From assembly GCF_000826545.1 (NCBI RefSeq), contig NZ_CDME01000008.1:248001-312000 (forward strand): a stretch of 64,000 bases of DNA. The letters run 5' to 3'. Below, in pieces: positions 51,750 through 61,127 of this stretch (within the stretch, counting starts at the first letter, position 1; each line of letters opens with the position of its first letter). Below the pieces are notes generated by a model, which saw only the letters and a list, made by a program, of their open reading frames with translations, was not told the origin of the DNA and did not search any database. The position numbers were made by a program, and so were the translations under genes. The DNA is from Kibdelosporangium sp. MJ126-NF4. GTDB taxonomy: Bacteria; Actinomycetota; Actinomycetes; Mycobacteriales; Pseudonocardiaceae.

Positions 51750-52658
51750 ATGACAGAGGTCGCGCGGGCCGCCGCGGCGGCTCCCGCCAAGGAGGGCATG
51801 TCGGGCCAGCCGGTGCTCGACAAGCTGGTCGCCCTGCTCGACCTCGAGGTGATCGAGGAGAACATCTTCCGCGGTGTCAGCCCCGCCGACCGCCCGATCA
51901 GGGTGTTCGGCGGGCAGGTCGCCGCGCAGGCGCTGATCGCCGCGGGCCGCACGGTCCCGGCGGAGCGGCACGTGCATTCGCTGCACGCGTACTTCATCCG
52001 CCCCGGGGATCCGAGCGTGCCGATCGTGTACGAAGTGGACCGGATCCGCGACGGCCGCTCGTTCACCACCCGACGAGTTGTCGCCATCCAGCGTGGCAAG
52101 GCGATCTTCTCGCTGTCCGCGTCGTTCCAGCTGGTCGAGAAGGGCCTGGAACACGCCGACACGATGCCGGACGTGGCCGCGCCGGACACGCTGCCGACGT
52201 ACCAGGAGCAGGTCGAGGCCGCCTTCGGCAAGCTCGACCCGACGAAGTCGATACCGCGCCCCATCGACATCCGGTACGTCACCGAGCCGCCGTGGATCTC
52301 GCGCGAGAAAGGCCCACGTGAAGGCCGTAGCCAAGTGTGGATGCGGGCCGACGGGAAACTGGCTGACGACCCGTTGCTGCACGTGTGTGTCCTCGCGTAC
52401 GCCTCGGACATGACGTTGCTGGACGCTCCGCTTGCGCGGCACGGCAAATACTGGTGGTTGGACAAGGTGATCGGCGCGAGCCTCGATCACGCCATGTGGT
52501 TCCACCGTCCGTTCCGTGCGGACGAATGGGTCCTCTACGACTGCGAATCGCCCAGTGCCTCAGGCGGGCGGGGGCTGGCCACCGGCCGGTTCTTCGCGCA
52601 GGACGGCACTTTGGTCGCCACCGTCGTCCAAGAGGGCCTACTGCGCGTACGGGACTAG
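51750..52658 (+). CDS. tesB: Acyl-CoA thioesterase II
   Basis: 302-residue double-hotdog thioesterase. FRGVSPADRPIRVFGGQVAAQALIAA is the N-terminal hotdog signature, then LHAYFIRPGDPSVPIVYEVDRIRDGRSFTTRRVVAIQ. The C-terminal hotdog holds the catalytic region LDHAMWFHRPFRADEWVLYD and ATVVQEGLLR. It hydrolyses fatty acyl-CoA. A GGAG ribosome site lies in the 10-bp gap after pyk, so the two are probably cotranscribed. Confidence 0.94.
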   Translation: MTEVARAAAAAPAKEGMSGQPVLDKLVALLDLEVIEENIFRGVSPADRPIRVFGGQVAAQALIAAGRTVPAERHVHSLHAYFIRPGDPSVPIVYEVDRIRDGRSFTTRRVVAIQRGKAIFSLSASFQLVEKGLEHADTMPDVAAPDTLPTYQEQVEAAFGKLDPTKSIPRPIDIRYVTEPPWISREKGPREGRSQVWMRADGKLADDPLLHVCVLAYASDMTLLDAPLARHGKYWWLDKVIGASLDHAMWFHRPFRADEWVLYDCESPSASGGRGLATGRFFAQDGTLVATVVQEGLLRVRD

Positions 52659-52714
52659 GCTTGCGTCGTACATACCGCGAGCCTTGAACGGGCTTTTACG
52701 GCAGGCTGGTACAT

Positions 52715-54148
52715 ATGGCGAACAGCACGGAAGGTACGGCCCGCATCGCGGTGACCGGCCTCGCGACGATGGGCAGCAACCTGGCACGCAACCTCGCCAG
52801 GCACGGCTACAAGGTGGCGGTGCACAACCGCTCCTACGCCCGCACCAAAGCGCTCATCGAGCAGCACGGCCACGAGGGCGAATTCGTCCCGGCCGAGACC
52901 GCGGCGGAGCTGGTCGCGTCCCTGCAGCGGCCCCGCCAGGTGATCATCATGGTCAAGGCGGGCGGCCCGACCGACGCGGTGATCGACGAGCTCGCCGACC
53001 TGATGGAACCCGGCGACATGATCATCGACGGCGGCAACGCGCACTTCGCCGACACCCGCAGGCGTGAGGCGGCGCTCAAGGAGCGCAACCTGCACTTCGT
53101 CGGCGCCGGTATCTCCGGTGGTGAGGAAGGCGCGCTCAACGGCCCGAGCATCATGCCCGGCGGTTCCCCCGAGTCCTACAAGCACCTCGGCCCGGTGCTG
53201 GAGTCCATCGCGGCCAACGTCGACGGCCAGCCGTGCTGCGTGCACGTCGGCCCGGACGGCGCGGGGCACTTCGTGAAGATGGTGCACAACGGCATCGAGT
53301 ACGCCGACATGCAACTGATCGCGGAGTCCTACGACCTGCTGCGGCGCGCGGGCGGGCTGAACCCCGCGCAGATCGCGGACGTGTTCCGGACGTGGAACAC
53401 CGGTGACCTGGAGTCGTACCTGGTCGAGATCACCGCCGAGGTACTCGGGCACGTCGACGCCGAGACGGGCAAGCCCTTCGTCGACATCATCACCGACCAG
53501 GCCGAGCAGAAGGGCACCGGCCGCTGGACCGTGCAGGAAGCGCTCGAACTGGGCATCCCGGTGACCGGGATCGCGGAGGCGGTGTTCGCGCGGTCACTCT
53601 CGGCCCGAGTGGACCAGCGCTCGGCCTTGGCGTCCACTTCGGACACTCCGGTGCAGGTGCCGGAGAACCTGGTCGACGACGTGCGCGCGGCGCTGTACGC
53701 GTCCAAGGTGGTCGCGTACGCCCAGGGCTTCGACCAGATGCGCGCGGCCAGCGAGCAGTACGACTGGGACATCGACCTCGGTGCGATGGCGACCATCTGG
53801 CGCGGCGGCTGCATCATCCGCGCGGTGTTCCTCAACCGCATCCGTGAGGCGTACGAGAAGACGCCGGACCTGCCGTCGCTGCTCGTGGACGACTACTTCC
53901 GGTCCGCGGTGGAGAACGCTGCCGACGCGTGGCGCCGCGTGGTCACCACAGCGGTGGCCGCGGGCGTTCCGGTCCCCGGTTTCTCCAGCGCTCTGGCGTA
54001 CTACGACGCGTTGCGTTCCGAGCGCCTGCCCGCCGCGCTCATCCAGGGCCTGCGGGACTTCTTCGGCGCGCACACCTACCGCCGCGTCGACAAGGACGGC
54101 TCCTTCCACACCCTCTGGGGCGCCGACCGCAACGAAATCCCCTCCTAA
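52715..54148 (+). CDS. gnd: 6-phosphogluconate dehydrogenase (decarboxylating)
   Basis: 477-residue NADP-dependent enzyme of the oxidative pentose phosphate pathway, long type. NADP site GLATMGSNLARNL, VMLVD-equivalent IIMVKAGGPTDAVID, IIDGGNAHFADTRRRE, GISGGEEGALNGPSIMPGG, catalytic Lys in GAGHFVKMVHNGIEY, and the C-terminal WRGGCIIRAVFLNRI. Complete. Ends 14 bp before a strong palindrome. Confidence 0.96.
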   Translation: MANSTEGTARIAVTGLATMGSNLARNLARHGYKVAVHNRSYARTKALIEQHGHEGEFVPAETAAELVASLQRPRQVIIMVKAGGPTDAVIDELADLMEPGDMIIDGGNAHFADTRRREAALKERNLHFVGAGISGGEEGALNGPSIMPGGSPESYKHLGPVLESIAANVDGQPCCVHVGPDGAGHFVKMVHNGIEYADMQLIAESYDLLRRAGGLNPAQIADVFRTWNTGDLESYLVEITAEVLGHVDAETGKPFVDIITDQAEQKGTGRWTVQEALELGIPVTGIAEAVFARSLSARVDQRSALASTSDTPVQVPENLVDDVRAALYASKVVAYAQGFDQMRAASEQYDWDIDLGAMATIWRGGCIIRAVFLNRIREAYEKTPDLPSLLVDDYFRSAVENAADAWRRVVTTAVAAGVPVPGFSSALAYYDALRSERLPAALIQGLRDFFGAHTYRRVDKDGSFHTLWGADRNEIPS

Positions 54149-54162
54149 CCCCCTGATTTTTC

Positions 54163-54215
54163 GCAACCAATGTGGCCTTTGGTGCGCTGAACGCACCAAA
54201 GGCCACATTGGTTGC
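54163..54215. terminator. Perfect 24-bp palindrome, bidirectional terminator
   Basis: Arms of 24 bp (54163-54186 and 54192-54215), perfectly complementary around a CTGAA loop, opening GCAACCAATG and closing CATTGGTTGC. A T-run precedes it. Placed between convergent gnd and the SulP gene. It is the best-preserved copy of the repeat family at 19031-19181 and 44166-44218. Confidence 0.9.
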
Positions 54216-54227
54216 ACGGGATCAGAG

Positions 54228-56357
54228 TTAGGTGAGGGATTCGAGTTGGACCAAGCGGAAGTCGTCCGGGTCGACGATGTAGAGCTTGGCCTCGGTGAGG
54301 TCGAAGTACATCCCGACCAGCCGCAGCCTGCCCTGCTCCTCGGCCATCCGGACACTGGGGTACGTCCGCAGGTTGTCCAACTGCTGCGCCACATTCGCCA
54401 CCGTCAGCAGTTCGACGTCGTCGGTTCCGTCGACACGGGCCAGGCTGCGCGTCGCGTTGCGCAGCCAGGAGTGCAACGAGGTCCCGGGCTGCGCGGTGTT
54501 GCTCAGCAACGCCCTCATGGCGCCGCAGTGTGAGTGTCCACAGACGACGATCGTCGGCACGTTCAGCACGTCGACCGCGAACTCGATGGCCGCGCCGACC
54601 GAGCTGTCCTCATCGGATTCCGGGTGCACCGGAACGAGGTTGCCGATGTTGCGGACGCAGAACTGTTCACCTGGCCCGCTTGAGGTGATCAGGTTCGGCA
54701 GCACGCGTGAGTCCGCGCACGTGATGAACAGCTGCTCGGGGCGTTGCCCGTTGCGTGCCAGTTCGGCGAGGAACGGCCGGACGAGGTGCGCCGACATGCG
54801 TTCGAACTCCAGCGCGCCGTCGAACACCGGCTCCCGTGGCTCGGGCATCCGGAAAGTCCTGCGCTCCCAGTCGGTCCAACGGCCGACCCACGGGATCGTC
54901 CGGCGGCGTCCCGGCGCGCCGTCGCGTGCCCGGCCGTACCACGTGTCCTTCTCCAGCACGTCGACTTGGCCGCCGCGGTCCTCGTAACCTGCCTTCCAGT
55001 CGTCGATGGCGTCGAACGCGGCGTGGTCCATGAAGTCGACGTGCAACTGGAGGACGACCTTCTGGCCGCTGGGAATCCGCCGCAGTTCGCGGACGAGTTT
55101 GCCCACCCCGACGAACACGAGCGACCCGCCGACGTCGACGCGCCATTCCCCGTCCTGCTGCTGGACACGGACGGACGTGTGCGCGAGCCGGTACAGCGAC
55201 CGCACCACGGCGACCGCGACACCGATGGCCACGCCTTCGAGCAGCCCCAGCAGGACCACGCCGAGAACGGTGACGGCGTAGACGGCGAGTTCCCCGTGCA
55301 GCCGCAGGTCTTTCAGGTGCCCCGCGTTGACAAGGCGGACACCGACCACGATCAGCACACCGGCGAGTGCGGCCATCGGGATGTGTTCGAGCACGTTCGC
55401 CAGGAACAGCACGAACAGCAGGACCCACACCCCGTGCAGGATCGACGACGAGCGGGTCCGCGCACCCGCGGCGACGTTGGTGGAACTGCGCACGATCACA
55501 CCGGCCACCGGCAGTCCGCCGAGCGCGCCGGACACCGCGTTCGCCGCGCCCTGGCCGATCAGCTCCCGGTCGAGATCGGCGCGGGGGCCGTTGTGCATCT
55601 TGTCGACGGCGACCGCGGACAGCAGGGAACCCACGCTGGCCACGAGCGCGACGCTGATCACCGCGAACCCGATCTCGACGACACCACCGACGGGCACCTG
55701 CGGAATCGCGAGCCCCTGCAGCGGGTTCTCCGGAAGATGGACGGTCGCAACGTCCAATCCGGACACGAGCTCGACTCCGGTCGCGACGATGACGGCGACA
55801 AGCGGAGCGGGAAGCACGTTGCTGCGCGGCACCTTCGGCCACAGCACCATCAGCGCGATGGTGACGACACCGACGAGGACAGCGCCCCACACTGGCGGCT
55901 GGCTCAGCAGACCGCTGATGCTGGCGAGAACGTCACTGTCGGCGGAACCACCGAACAGCACCTGGACCTGCCCGACGACGATCGTGACACCGATCCCGGC
56001 GAGCATGCCGTGCACGACCGCGGGCGACAGGGACAGCGTCAGCCTGCCGACCTTCGTGACACCGAGCAGGACCTGGAGTACACCGGCGGCGATGGTGATC
56101 CCGGCGGTCGCGGGCCAGCCGTACTGGCCGACCAGCCCGGCCACCAGGACGGTCATGCCCGCGGCCGGGCCGCTGACCTGAAACGCCGAACCGCCAAGCG
56201 ATCCGGCGATGATCCCACCGACGACGGCGGCGACCAGCCCGGCGATGAGCGGCGCGCCGGACGCGGCGGCGATGCCGAGTGACAGCGGCACGCTGATGAG
56301 GAAGACGACGAAGGACGCGGGCAGGTCGTACCTGAGCAGGGTTGAGACGCGAGACAT
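54228..56357 (-). CDS. SulP-family transporter fused to a beta-carbonic anhydrase
   Basis: 709 residues. Residues ~10-400 form the SulP membrane domain (RYDLPASFVVFLISVPLSLGIAAASGAPLIAGL; QVSGPAAGMTVLVAGLVGQYG; LVNAGHLKDLR). A STAS-like segment follows (about 405-480, VVLQLHVDFMDHAAFDAIDDW). Residues ~500-709 are a beta-carbonic anhydrase with zinc ligands Cys547, His608 and Cys611 and the Asp549-Arg551 dyad (CADSR, GHSHCG). The fusion couples bicarbonate (or sulfate) movement to CO2 hydration at the membrane. Similar fusions are known in actinobacteria and proteobacteria. Confidence 0.93.
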   Translation of the reverse strand: MSRVSTLLRYDLPASFVVFLISVPLSLGIAAASGAPLIAGLVAAVVGGIIAGSLGGSAFQVSGPAAGMTVLVAGLVGQYGWPATAGITIAAGVLQVLLGVTKVGRLTLSLSPAVVHGMLAGIGVTIVVGQVQVLFGGSADSDVLASISGLLSQPPVWGAVLVGVVTIALMVLWPKVPRSNVLPAPLVAVIVATGVELVSGLDVATVHLPENPLQGLAIPQVPVGGVVEIGFAVISVALVASVGSLLSAVAVDKMHNGPRADLDRELIGQGAANAVSGALGGLPVAGVIVRSSTNVAAGARTRSSSILHGVWVLLFVLFLANVLEHIPMAALAGVLIVVGVRLVNAGHLKDLRLHGELAVYAVTVLGVVLLGLLEGVAIGVAVAVVRSLYRLAHTSVRVQQQDGEWRVDVGGSLVFVGVGKLVRELRRIPSGQKVVLQLHVDFMDHAAFDAIDDWKAGYEDRGGQVDVLEKDTWYGRARDGAPGRRRTIPWVGRWTDWERRTFRMPEPREPVFDGALEFERMSAHLVRPFLAELARNGQRPEQLFITCADSRVLPNLITSSGPGEQFCVRNIGNLVPVHPESDEDSSVGAAIEFAVDVLNVPTIVVCGHSHCGAMRALLSNTAQPGTSLHSWLRNATRSLARVDGTDDVELLTVANVAQQLDNLRTYPSVRMAEEQGRLRLVGMYFDLTEAKLYIVDPDDFRLVQLESLT

Positions 56358-57081
56358 CTTCTTTCCTTGCGGAGGCGGAATTCCCCGGATCCTTCCGACC
56401 CGGGGTCACAGTGCTGGACGGTCAGCGGCCGTGCGCTGCTAACCGGGGTTGGTCCACGAGCGCGCGTCGCGCTCGCCCGAAACCACCGCGTGGGCGGAAG
56501 GGCCCCCGCAGAGCCCGTTGTCGAAGACCGGAACCAGCCATCATGTGAGACCTCCGTGTCGGCACGACCTGTGTCGGCACTGGGGCGGGTACGGCCGGAT
56601 CGTCCTTTGTGTACCGTCCCGCTCAACGTCCATGATGGGGCCAGAACGCTTGCTATGCAAAAAATTCATCCGGTCGAGTTGATCACACCCGAGCCGGTGA
56701 CAGCAGGTGAGAAGCAACGCCCCAAGATCCATTCACAAGATCACCAGACCACCCGTCCGTGCGTGTCCACCATTCCGGCGCGGTGAGATGCACGTTCCGG
56801 CATACCGACATGCGCACTCCGGCGGCACGAGTTCCGGCCTGCCTGGACTGCTTGGGAATTTCGGTGTGCCGGAAAGGTGGACACACCGTGCCGGGATGGT
56901 GGACACGGCTGGAGGTGGGAACCAGCGGGGCCGGGGCTTCAGTCGGGGGGCGCGAAAATCCCGACCCCGCTGGGGAGGGTAACCGGAAGGCACGGGAGGT
57001 CGGCCGGGGGAAGGGGTCTGGCCGGGGGAGGGACCGTGCGATCCGGTCGAACCGGTCTGCCGACCGGTTCGTCTTCGTGAC
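56358..57081. other. 724-bp intergenic region without a convincing gene
   Basis: Between the SulP-CA start and the end of the zinc-ribbon gene. Open frames here have no recognisable product and lack good starts. Its left part must hold the SulP-CA promoter. The middle is AT-richer around 56640-56680 (CTATGCAAAAAATTCATCC). From 56762 to 56906 there is an ordered set of repeats, listed separately. Confidence 0.6.
56762..56906. repeat. Phased TTCCGG direct and inverted repeats
   Basis: The core CCGG of (T/C)TCCGGC elements recurs at 56775, 56797, 56819 and 56834 on +, and in opposite orientation at about 56869 and 56891; several steps are 22 bp. The outer units share GTGTCCACC next to the core, making a long inverted repeat with ~46-bp arms (56765-56808 against 56859-56906). 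The 22-bp phase, about two helical turns, suggests protein-binding sites. Confidence 0.6.
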
Positions 57082-57408
57082 TCAGCGTGCGCTGAGCCGG
57101 GGGGTGTCGCTGCAGGGCTGGTCGTCTTCGGTGACCAGCAGGCACAGATGCGCCGCCAGGTACGCGCGGCACGGCGCGGGCGCACGGCCGAACAGGCGTT
57201 TGCGGCAGCTCGGGCAGCGGCCCTGCTCGTCCGGACGGTGTTCGTCAAGCACGGCTTGCAGGGCGGCGACGACACGCGGGAGTTCGTTGTTCGCGATCCT
57301 GGTGGCTGTCGCCGGGTCCGCCGACTCCCCTCGTCGGGTGAGATCGGTCAGGTAGCCGTTCAGTGATGACTCCAGGTGGCCGAAGATTGAATTGTTCACC
57401 ACGACCAC
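57082..57408 (-). CDS. Small cysteine-containing protein divergent from XRE regulator
   Basis: 108 residues from the first GTG (57408), or four fewer from a later one. N-terminal helical part (SIFGHLESSLNGYLTDLTRRGESADPAT), then Cys65-x2-Cys68 (CPSC), Cys80 and Cys89, which could form a zinc site. I do not recognise a named family, though similar short proteins accompany XRE/DUF397 pairs in related genomes. Divergent from the XRE gene across 131 bp, so they may share control. Confidence 0.65.
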   Translation of the reverse strand: MVVVNNSIFGHLESSLNGYLTDLTRRGESADPATATRIANNELPRVVAALQAVLDEHRPDEQGRCPSCRKRLFGRAPAPCRAYLAAHLCLLVTEDDQPCSDTPRLSAR

Positions 57409-57539
57409 TCGTCACCACGTCCCTCTGTGTCCCGTGCGGAGCTTCGACTGCTACTGGCAGGCGGTAGGAAGTAGCTTGCGGCGGCAATCCGCATTCTGCA
57501 AGTTGCAGTACACGAACGGGTGACACTCGGGAGCGGCAG

Positions 57540-58403
57540 ATGGCACGAGGGCAAAGCCCTACTGTCCGGCGGCGCAGGCTGTCCAGCGAACTGCGCCGAC
57601 TGCGTGAGGCGGCACGGCTCACGATCGAGGAGGTCGGCGAGAAACTCGAGTGCTCCGCGTCCAAGATCAGCCGGATCGAAACCGGTCACGTCGGCGTGAC
57701 GCCCCGCGACGCACGCGATCTGCTCGAGCTCTACGAGGTCTCGCCCGATCAGCTCGAAGCGCTTGTGCAGCTGTCACGTGAGGCTCGCAAGAAAGGCTGG
57801 TGGCACGCTTATAACGAGGTTTTCACCGGCGCTTTCGTCGGTCTGGAATCGGACGCTTCCTCGCTGCGCGCTTTCCAGGCTTTGTTGGTGCCCGGTTTGT
57901 TGCAGACCGAGGACTACACCCGAGCGGTGATGCGGTCCATCCGGCCGGACTGGACGGAGGCCGAAGTGGACCGCAGGGTGGTCGCGCGGGTGGAGCGGCA
58001 GCGGTTGTTGACCGATTCGGAACCGCCGAACTTCTGGGCGATCATCGACGAGGCGGTGCTGCGCAGGATGGTCGGCGGGCCCGGTGTCATGCACAAACAG
58101 TTGCTCCGTTTGTGTGAGCACGCGACGCTGCCGCACGTGACGATCCAGGTGGTTCCGTTCGACGCGGGCGCGCATTCCAGTATGGAGGGTCCTTTCCTGA
58201 TCCTCGGTTTTCCCGAACAGATGGACCCCGATGTCGTCTATGTGGACACCACAACGGGTGGCGTCTACTTGGAGGAGCAGGCGGACGTCCAAAGGTATAC
58301 GTTGATGTTCGACCATTTGCGAGCGTCCGCAGCGAGCCCGGACGACAGTGTGCAACTGGTCTCAACGGCGGCCGAAAGGTTGTCCCGTCAACGAGAGGAG
58401 TAG
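57540..58403 (+). CDS. XRE-family regulator with DUF5753 (second copy)
   Basis: 287 residues. HTH: LSSELRRLREAARLTIEEVGEKLECSASKISRIETG (about 14-49). DUF5753: AFQALLVPGLLQTEDYTRAVM, VARVERQRLL, IIDEAVLRRMVGG, TIQVVPFDAGAHSSMEGPF, YVDTTTGGVYLE. Same layout as the 11629-12477 protein but diverged. CGGGAG ribosome site before ATG 57540. The DUF397 gene follows after 4 bp. Confidence 0.93.
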   Translation: MARGQSPTVRRRRLSSELRRLREAARLTIEEVGEKLECSASKISRIETGHVGVTPRDARDLLELYEVSPDQLEALVQLSREARKKGWWHAYNEVFTGAFVGLESDASSLRAFQALLVPGLLQTEDYTRAVMRSIRPDWTEAEVDRRVVARVERQRLLTDSEPPNFWAIIDEAVLRRMVGGPGVMHKQLLRLCEHATLPHVTIQVVPFDAGAHSSMEGPFLILGFPEQMDPDVVYVDTTTGGVYLEEQADVQRYTLMFDHLRASAASPDDSVQLVSTAAERLSRQREE

Positions 58404-58407
58404 GGCC

Positions 58408-58596
58408 TTGAGCCTTTCCGAACCGGTCGGCGCGGTGTGGCGAAAGAGCAGCTACAGCGGCGCCGGCAACGACTGTGTGGAGATCGCGTTGGCGAACACC
58501 GGAGCCAGAGTTCGCGATTCGAAGAAACCCGACGCGGGAGCGCTCCGATTCGGCACGGGCGGTTGGGTGGCATTCCTGGAGTCGACCAGGAGCTGA
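58408..58596 (+). CDS. DUF397 small protein (second copy)
   Basis: 62 residues, signature VWRKSSYSGAGNDCVEIALA, then VRDSKKPDAGALRFGTGGWVAFLE. The start is TTG 58408, 4 bp after the XRE stop, with GAGGAG about 8 bp before it; a longer frame to 58348 lies inside the XRE gene. Paired with the XRE protein upstream. Confidence 0.88.
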   Translation: MSLSEPVGAVWRKSSYSGAGNDCVEIALANTGARVRDSKKPDAGALRFGTGGWVAFLESTRS

Positions 58597-58727
58597 CACC
58601 CGGTCGCGCTGCATAGCGGAACAATGGTCCAGACCTATTGCCCCTCGGGTCTGGACCTCTTAACGTCGAAGACATTTCCGACAGGTCGTGGCCGTGTGCC
58701 ACCCCCTGCCCCTGGCGGAGGTCGAAG

Positions 58728-61031
58728 ATGACGTCGAAGGTGACATCGTTTCGTTTATCGTTGATCGGCCTGGTGATCGCGCTGGCCGGGCTGTTCGCGA
58801 TCTCGGTGCAAGCGCGGCAGGCAGCCGCCGCGGACGACTGCAGACCCGACGGACTGGCCACCACGAGCGGTGTGGCAGTCCCGTACTGCACGGTCTACGA
58901 CGCGGCGGGCCGCGAGAAGCTGGCGAACGGCAACACCCGTCGGGTGATCGGCTACTTCACCAGTTGGCGAACCGGCAAGGACGGCTCGCCGCGCTATCTG
59001 CCGAGTGACATCCCGTGGACGAAGGTCACGCACCTGAACTACGCGTTCGGCCACGTCGGCGCGGACAACAAGGTCTCGGTCGGCCCCGCGGGCGCGAACA
59101 ACCCGGCGACCGGGATGGAATGGCCGGGCGTGCCCGGCGCCGAGATGGATCCCGCGCTGCCCTACAAGGGACATTTCAACCTGCTGACCAAGTACAAGAA
59201 GCAGCACCCCGACGTCAAAACGCTGATCTCGATCGGCGGATGGGCGGAGACCGGCGGCTTCCTCAACCCGGACGGCACCCGCACCGCGTCCGGTGGTTTC
59301 TACAAGATGGCGCAGAGCCAGGCGACGATCGACACGTTCGCCGACTCGGTGGTGGCCTTCCTGCGCCAGTACGGGTTCAGCGGCGCCGACATCGACTACG
59401 AGTACGCCACGTCGGCCAACTTCGCCGGAAACCCGGACGACTACTGGATCTCGCAGACCACTCGCGGCCAGCAGATGACCGGCTACGTCAACCTGATGCG
59501 CACGCTGCGGTCCAAACTGGACGCGGCGAGTGTCGCCGACGGCAAGCACTACATGCTGACCGCCGCGGTGTCGTCGTCCGGCTGGCTGCTGCGCGGCTCG
59601 GAGACCTCACAGGTGACGCAGTACCTCGACTACGCCAACCTGATGTCCTACGACCTGCACGGCTCGTGGAACCACTTCGCCGGGCCGAACGCCCCGCTCT
59701 ACGACGACGGCAACGACGCCGAGTTGAAGTTCTGGCAGGTCTACACGACCGCGCAGTACGAAGGCCAGGGCTACCTCAACACCGACTGGGCGTACCACTA
59801 CTTCCGCGGCGCGATGCCCGCGGGCCGGATCAACATCGGCGTGCCGTTCTACACACGCGGCTGGCAAGGCGTGAACGGTGGTACCAACGGGTTGTGGGGC
59901 ACGGCCGCACTACCCGACCAGAAGCAGTGTCCGCCGGGCACCGGCTCCAGCGTCGGCTCGAAGGTCCCCTGTGGAAACGGCGCGATCGGGATCGACAACC
60001 TCTGGCACGACTCCACCGCGGGTGGCGCCGAGGTCCCGTCCGGCGTGAACCCCATGTGGCACGCGAAGAACCTCGAACGCGGCATCCAGGGCGACTACCT
60101 GACCGCGTACGGCCTCGACCCGGTCAACGACCCGACCGACCGGCTCACCGGCACCTACACCCGCAACTACAACAGCACGCTGACCAGCCCGTGGTTGTGG
60201 AACGCGCAGAAGAAGGTCTTCGTGTCCACCGAGGACGAGACGTCCATCGCCGCCAAGGCGAAGTACGTCGCGGACAAGGGCATCGGCGGCGTGATGATCT
60301 GGGAGCTGTCCGGTGACTACGCGTTCGACTCGGCCAAGAACCAGTACTTCATGGGCACGACGCTGATCGACACGCTCAACACCGGCCTGCGCGGCGCGGC
60401 CCCGTACGGCGCGTCGAAGTCCAACACCGCCACCCCGGCGAACGTGCTGGACGTCGGCGTCACGTTCAGCGGCTTCGCGCTCGGCGACGCCAACTACCCG
60501 ATCAACCCGAAGATGAAGATCACCAACCGGTCGACCACCACGATCCCCGGTTCGGCGGTGCTCGAGTTCGACTACGGCACGAGCGCACCCGGCAGCATGA
60601 CCGACCAGTCCGGATTCGGCCTTCGGGTGACCCAGAAGGGCCACAGCGGACCGAACGTCGGTGGGTTCAAGGGCGACTTCCAGCACGTGTCGGTGACGAT
60701 CCCGAGCTGGCAGACCATCCCGGCGGGTGGCTCGGTCGACGTCGCGGTCGTCTACCAGATGCCGATCGCCACACCCGGCAACTTCAAGCTCACCTTCGGA
60801 GGCAAGAGCTACGCGCTGACCACGGACTTCCCGCGCGGTGGTGGTGGGACCGGCCCGCCGCCGACCGACCCGCCGCCGGGTACCTGCACCGCGCCCGCCT
60901 GGGCCGCGGGCACCGTCTACGCCAGCAGCCAGCAGGTGTCCCACAAGGGCCACAACTGGCGTAACAAGTGGTGGACCCAGAGCCAGGAGCCGGGCACGAA
61001 CGACGTGTGGACCGACCTGGGCACCTGCTAG
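58728..61031 (+). CDS. Secreted GH18 chitinase with chitin-binding domain
   Basis: 767 residues. Signal peptide (1-~37, ending ARQAAAAD), GH18 catalytic domain (~60-560) with the DxxDxDxE-type motif SGADIDYE (Glu225 as acid/base), SIGGWAETGG, MSYDLHGSWN and MIWELSGDYA. Residues ~590-715 form a beta-sandwich (VLDVGVTFSGFALGDANYP), then a Gly/Pro linker and a C-terminal type 5/12 chitin-binding domain (APAWAAGTVYASSQQVSHKGHNWRNKWWTQ). It degrades chitin outside the cell. ATG 58728 is chosen since the signal peptide begins there. A strong hairpin follows. Confidence 0.95.
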   Translation: MTSKVTSFRLSLIGLVIALAGLFAISVQARQAAAADDCRPDGLATTSGVAVPYCTVYDAAGREKLANGNTRRVIGYFTSWRTGKDGSPRYLPSDIPWTKVTHLNYAFGHVGADNKVSVGPAGANNPATGMEWPGVPGAEMDPALPYKGHFNLLTKYKKQHPDVKTLISIGGWAETGGFLNPDGTRTASGGFYKMAQSQATIDTFADSVVAFLRQYGFSGADIDYEYATSANFAGNPDDYWISQTTRGQQMTGYVNLMRTLRSKLDAASVADGKHYMLTAAVSSSGWLLRGSETSQVTQYLDYANLMSYDLHGSWNHFAGPNAPLYDDGNDAELKFWQVYTTAQYEGQGYLNTDWAYHYFRGAMPAGRINIGVPFYTRGWQGVNGGTNGLWGTAALPDQKQCPPGTGSSVGSKVPCGNGAIGIDNLWHDSTAGGAEVPSGVNPMWHAKNLERGIQGDYLTAYGLDPVNDPTDRLTGTYTRNYNSTLTSPWLWNAQKKVFVSTEDETSIAAKAKYVADKGIGGVMIWELSGDYAFDSAKNQYFMGTTLIDTLNTGLRGAAPYGASKSNTATPANVLDVGVTFSGFALGDANYPINPKMKITNRSTTTIPGSAVLEFDYGTSAPGSMTDQSGFGLRVTQKGHSGPNVGGFKGDFQHVSVTIPSWQTIPAGGSVDVAVVYQMPIATPGNFKLTFGGKSYALTTDFPRGGGGTGPPPTDPPPGTCTAPAWAAGTVYASSQQVSHKGHNWRNKWWTQSQEPGTNDVWTDLGTC

Positions 61032-61034
61032 ACC

Positions 61035-61082
61035 TTCGTGAGCGGAGTGGCCCGGTCCTGCCCCTGCCACTCCGCTCACGAA
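61035..61082 (+). terminator. Terminator hairpin after chitinase
   Basis: Perfect 16-bp stem: TTCGTGAGCGGAGTGG (61035-61050) and its complement (61067-61082), 16-nt loop. It begins 4 bp after the chitinase stop. Confidence 0.9.
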
Positions 61083-61127
61083 CTCTGAGCTGGGAAGATG
61101 CTGCGCCTTAGGCGCCCTTACCCAGCC

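Noticed and set aside
56541..57275. Several open frames in the gap upstream of SulP-CA
   Set aside because: Low-complexity Arg/Pro/Ser products, no ribosome sites and no recognisable domain; typical of chance frames in GC-rich DNA.
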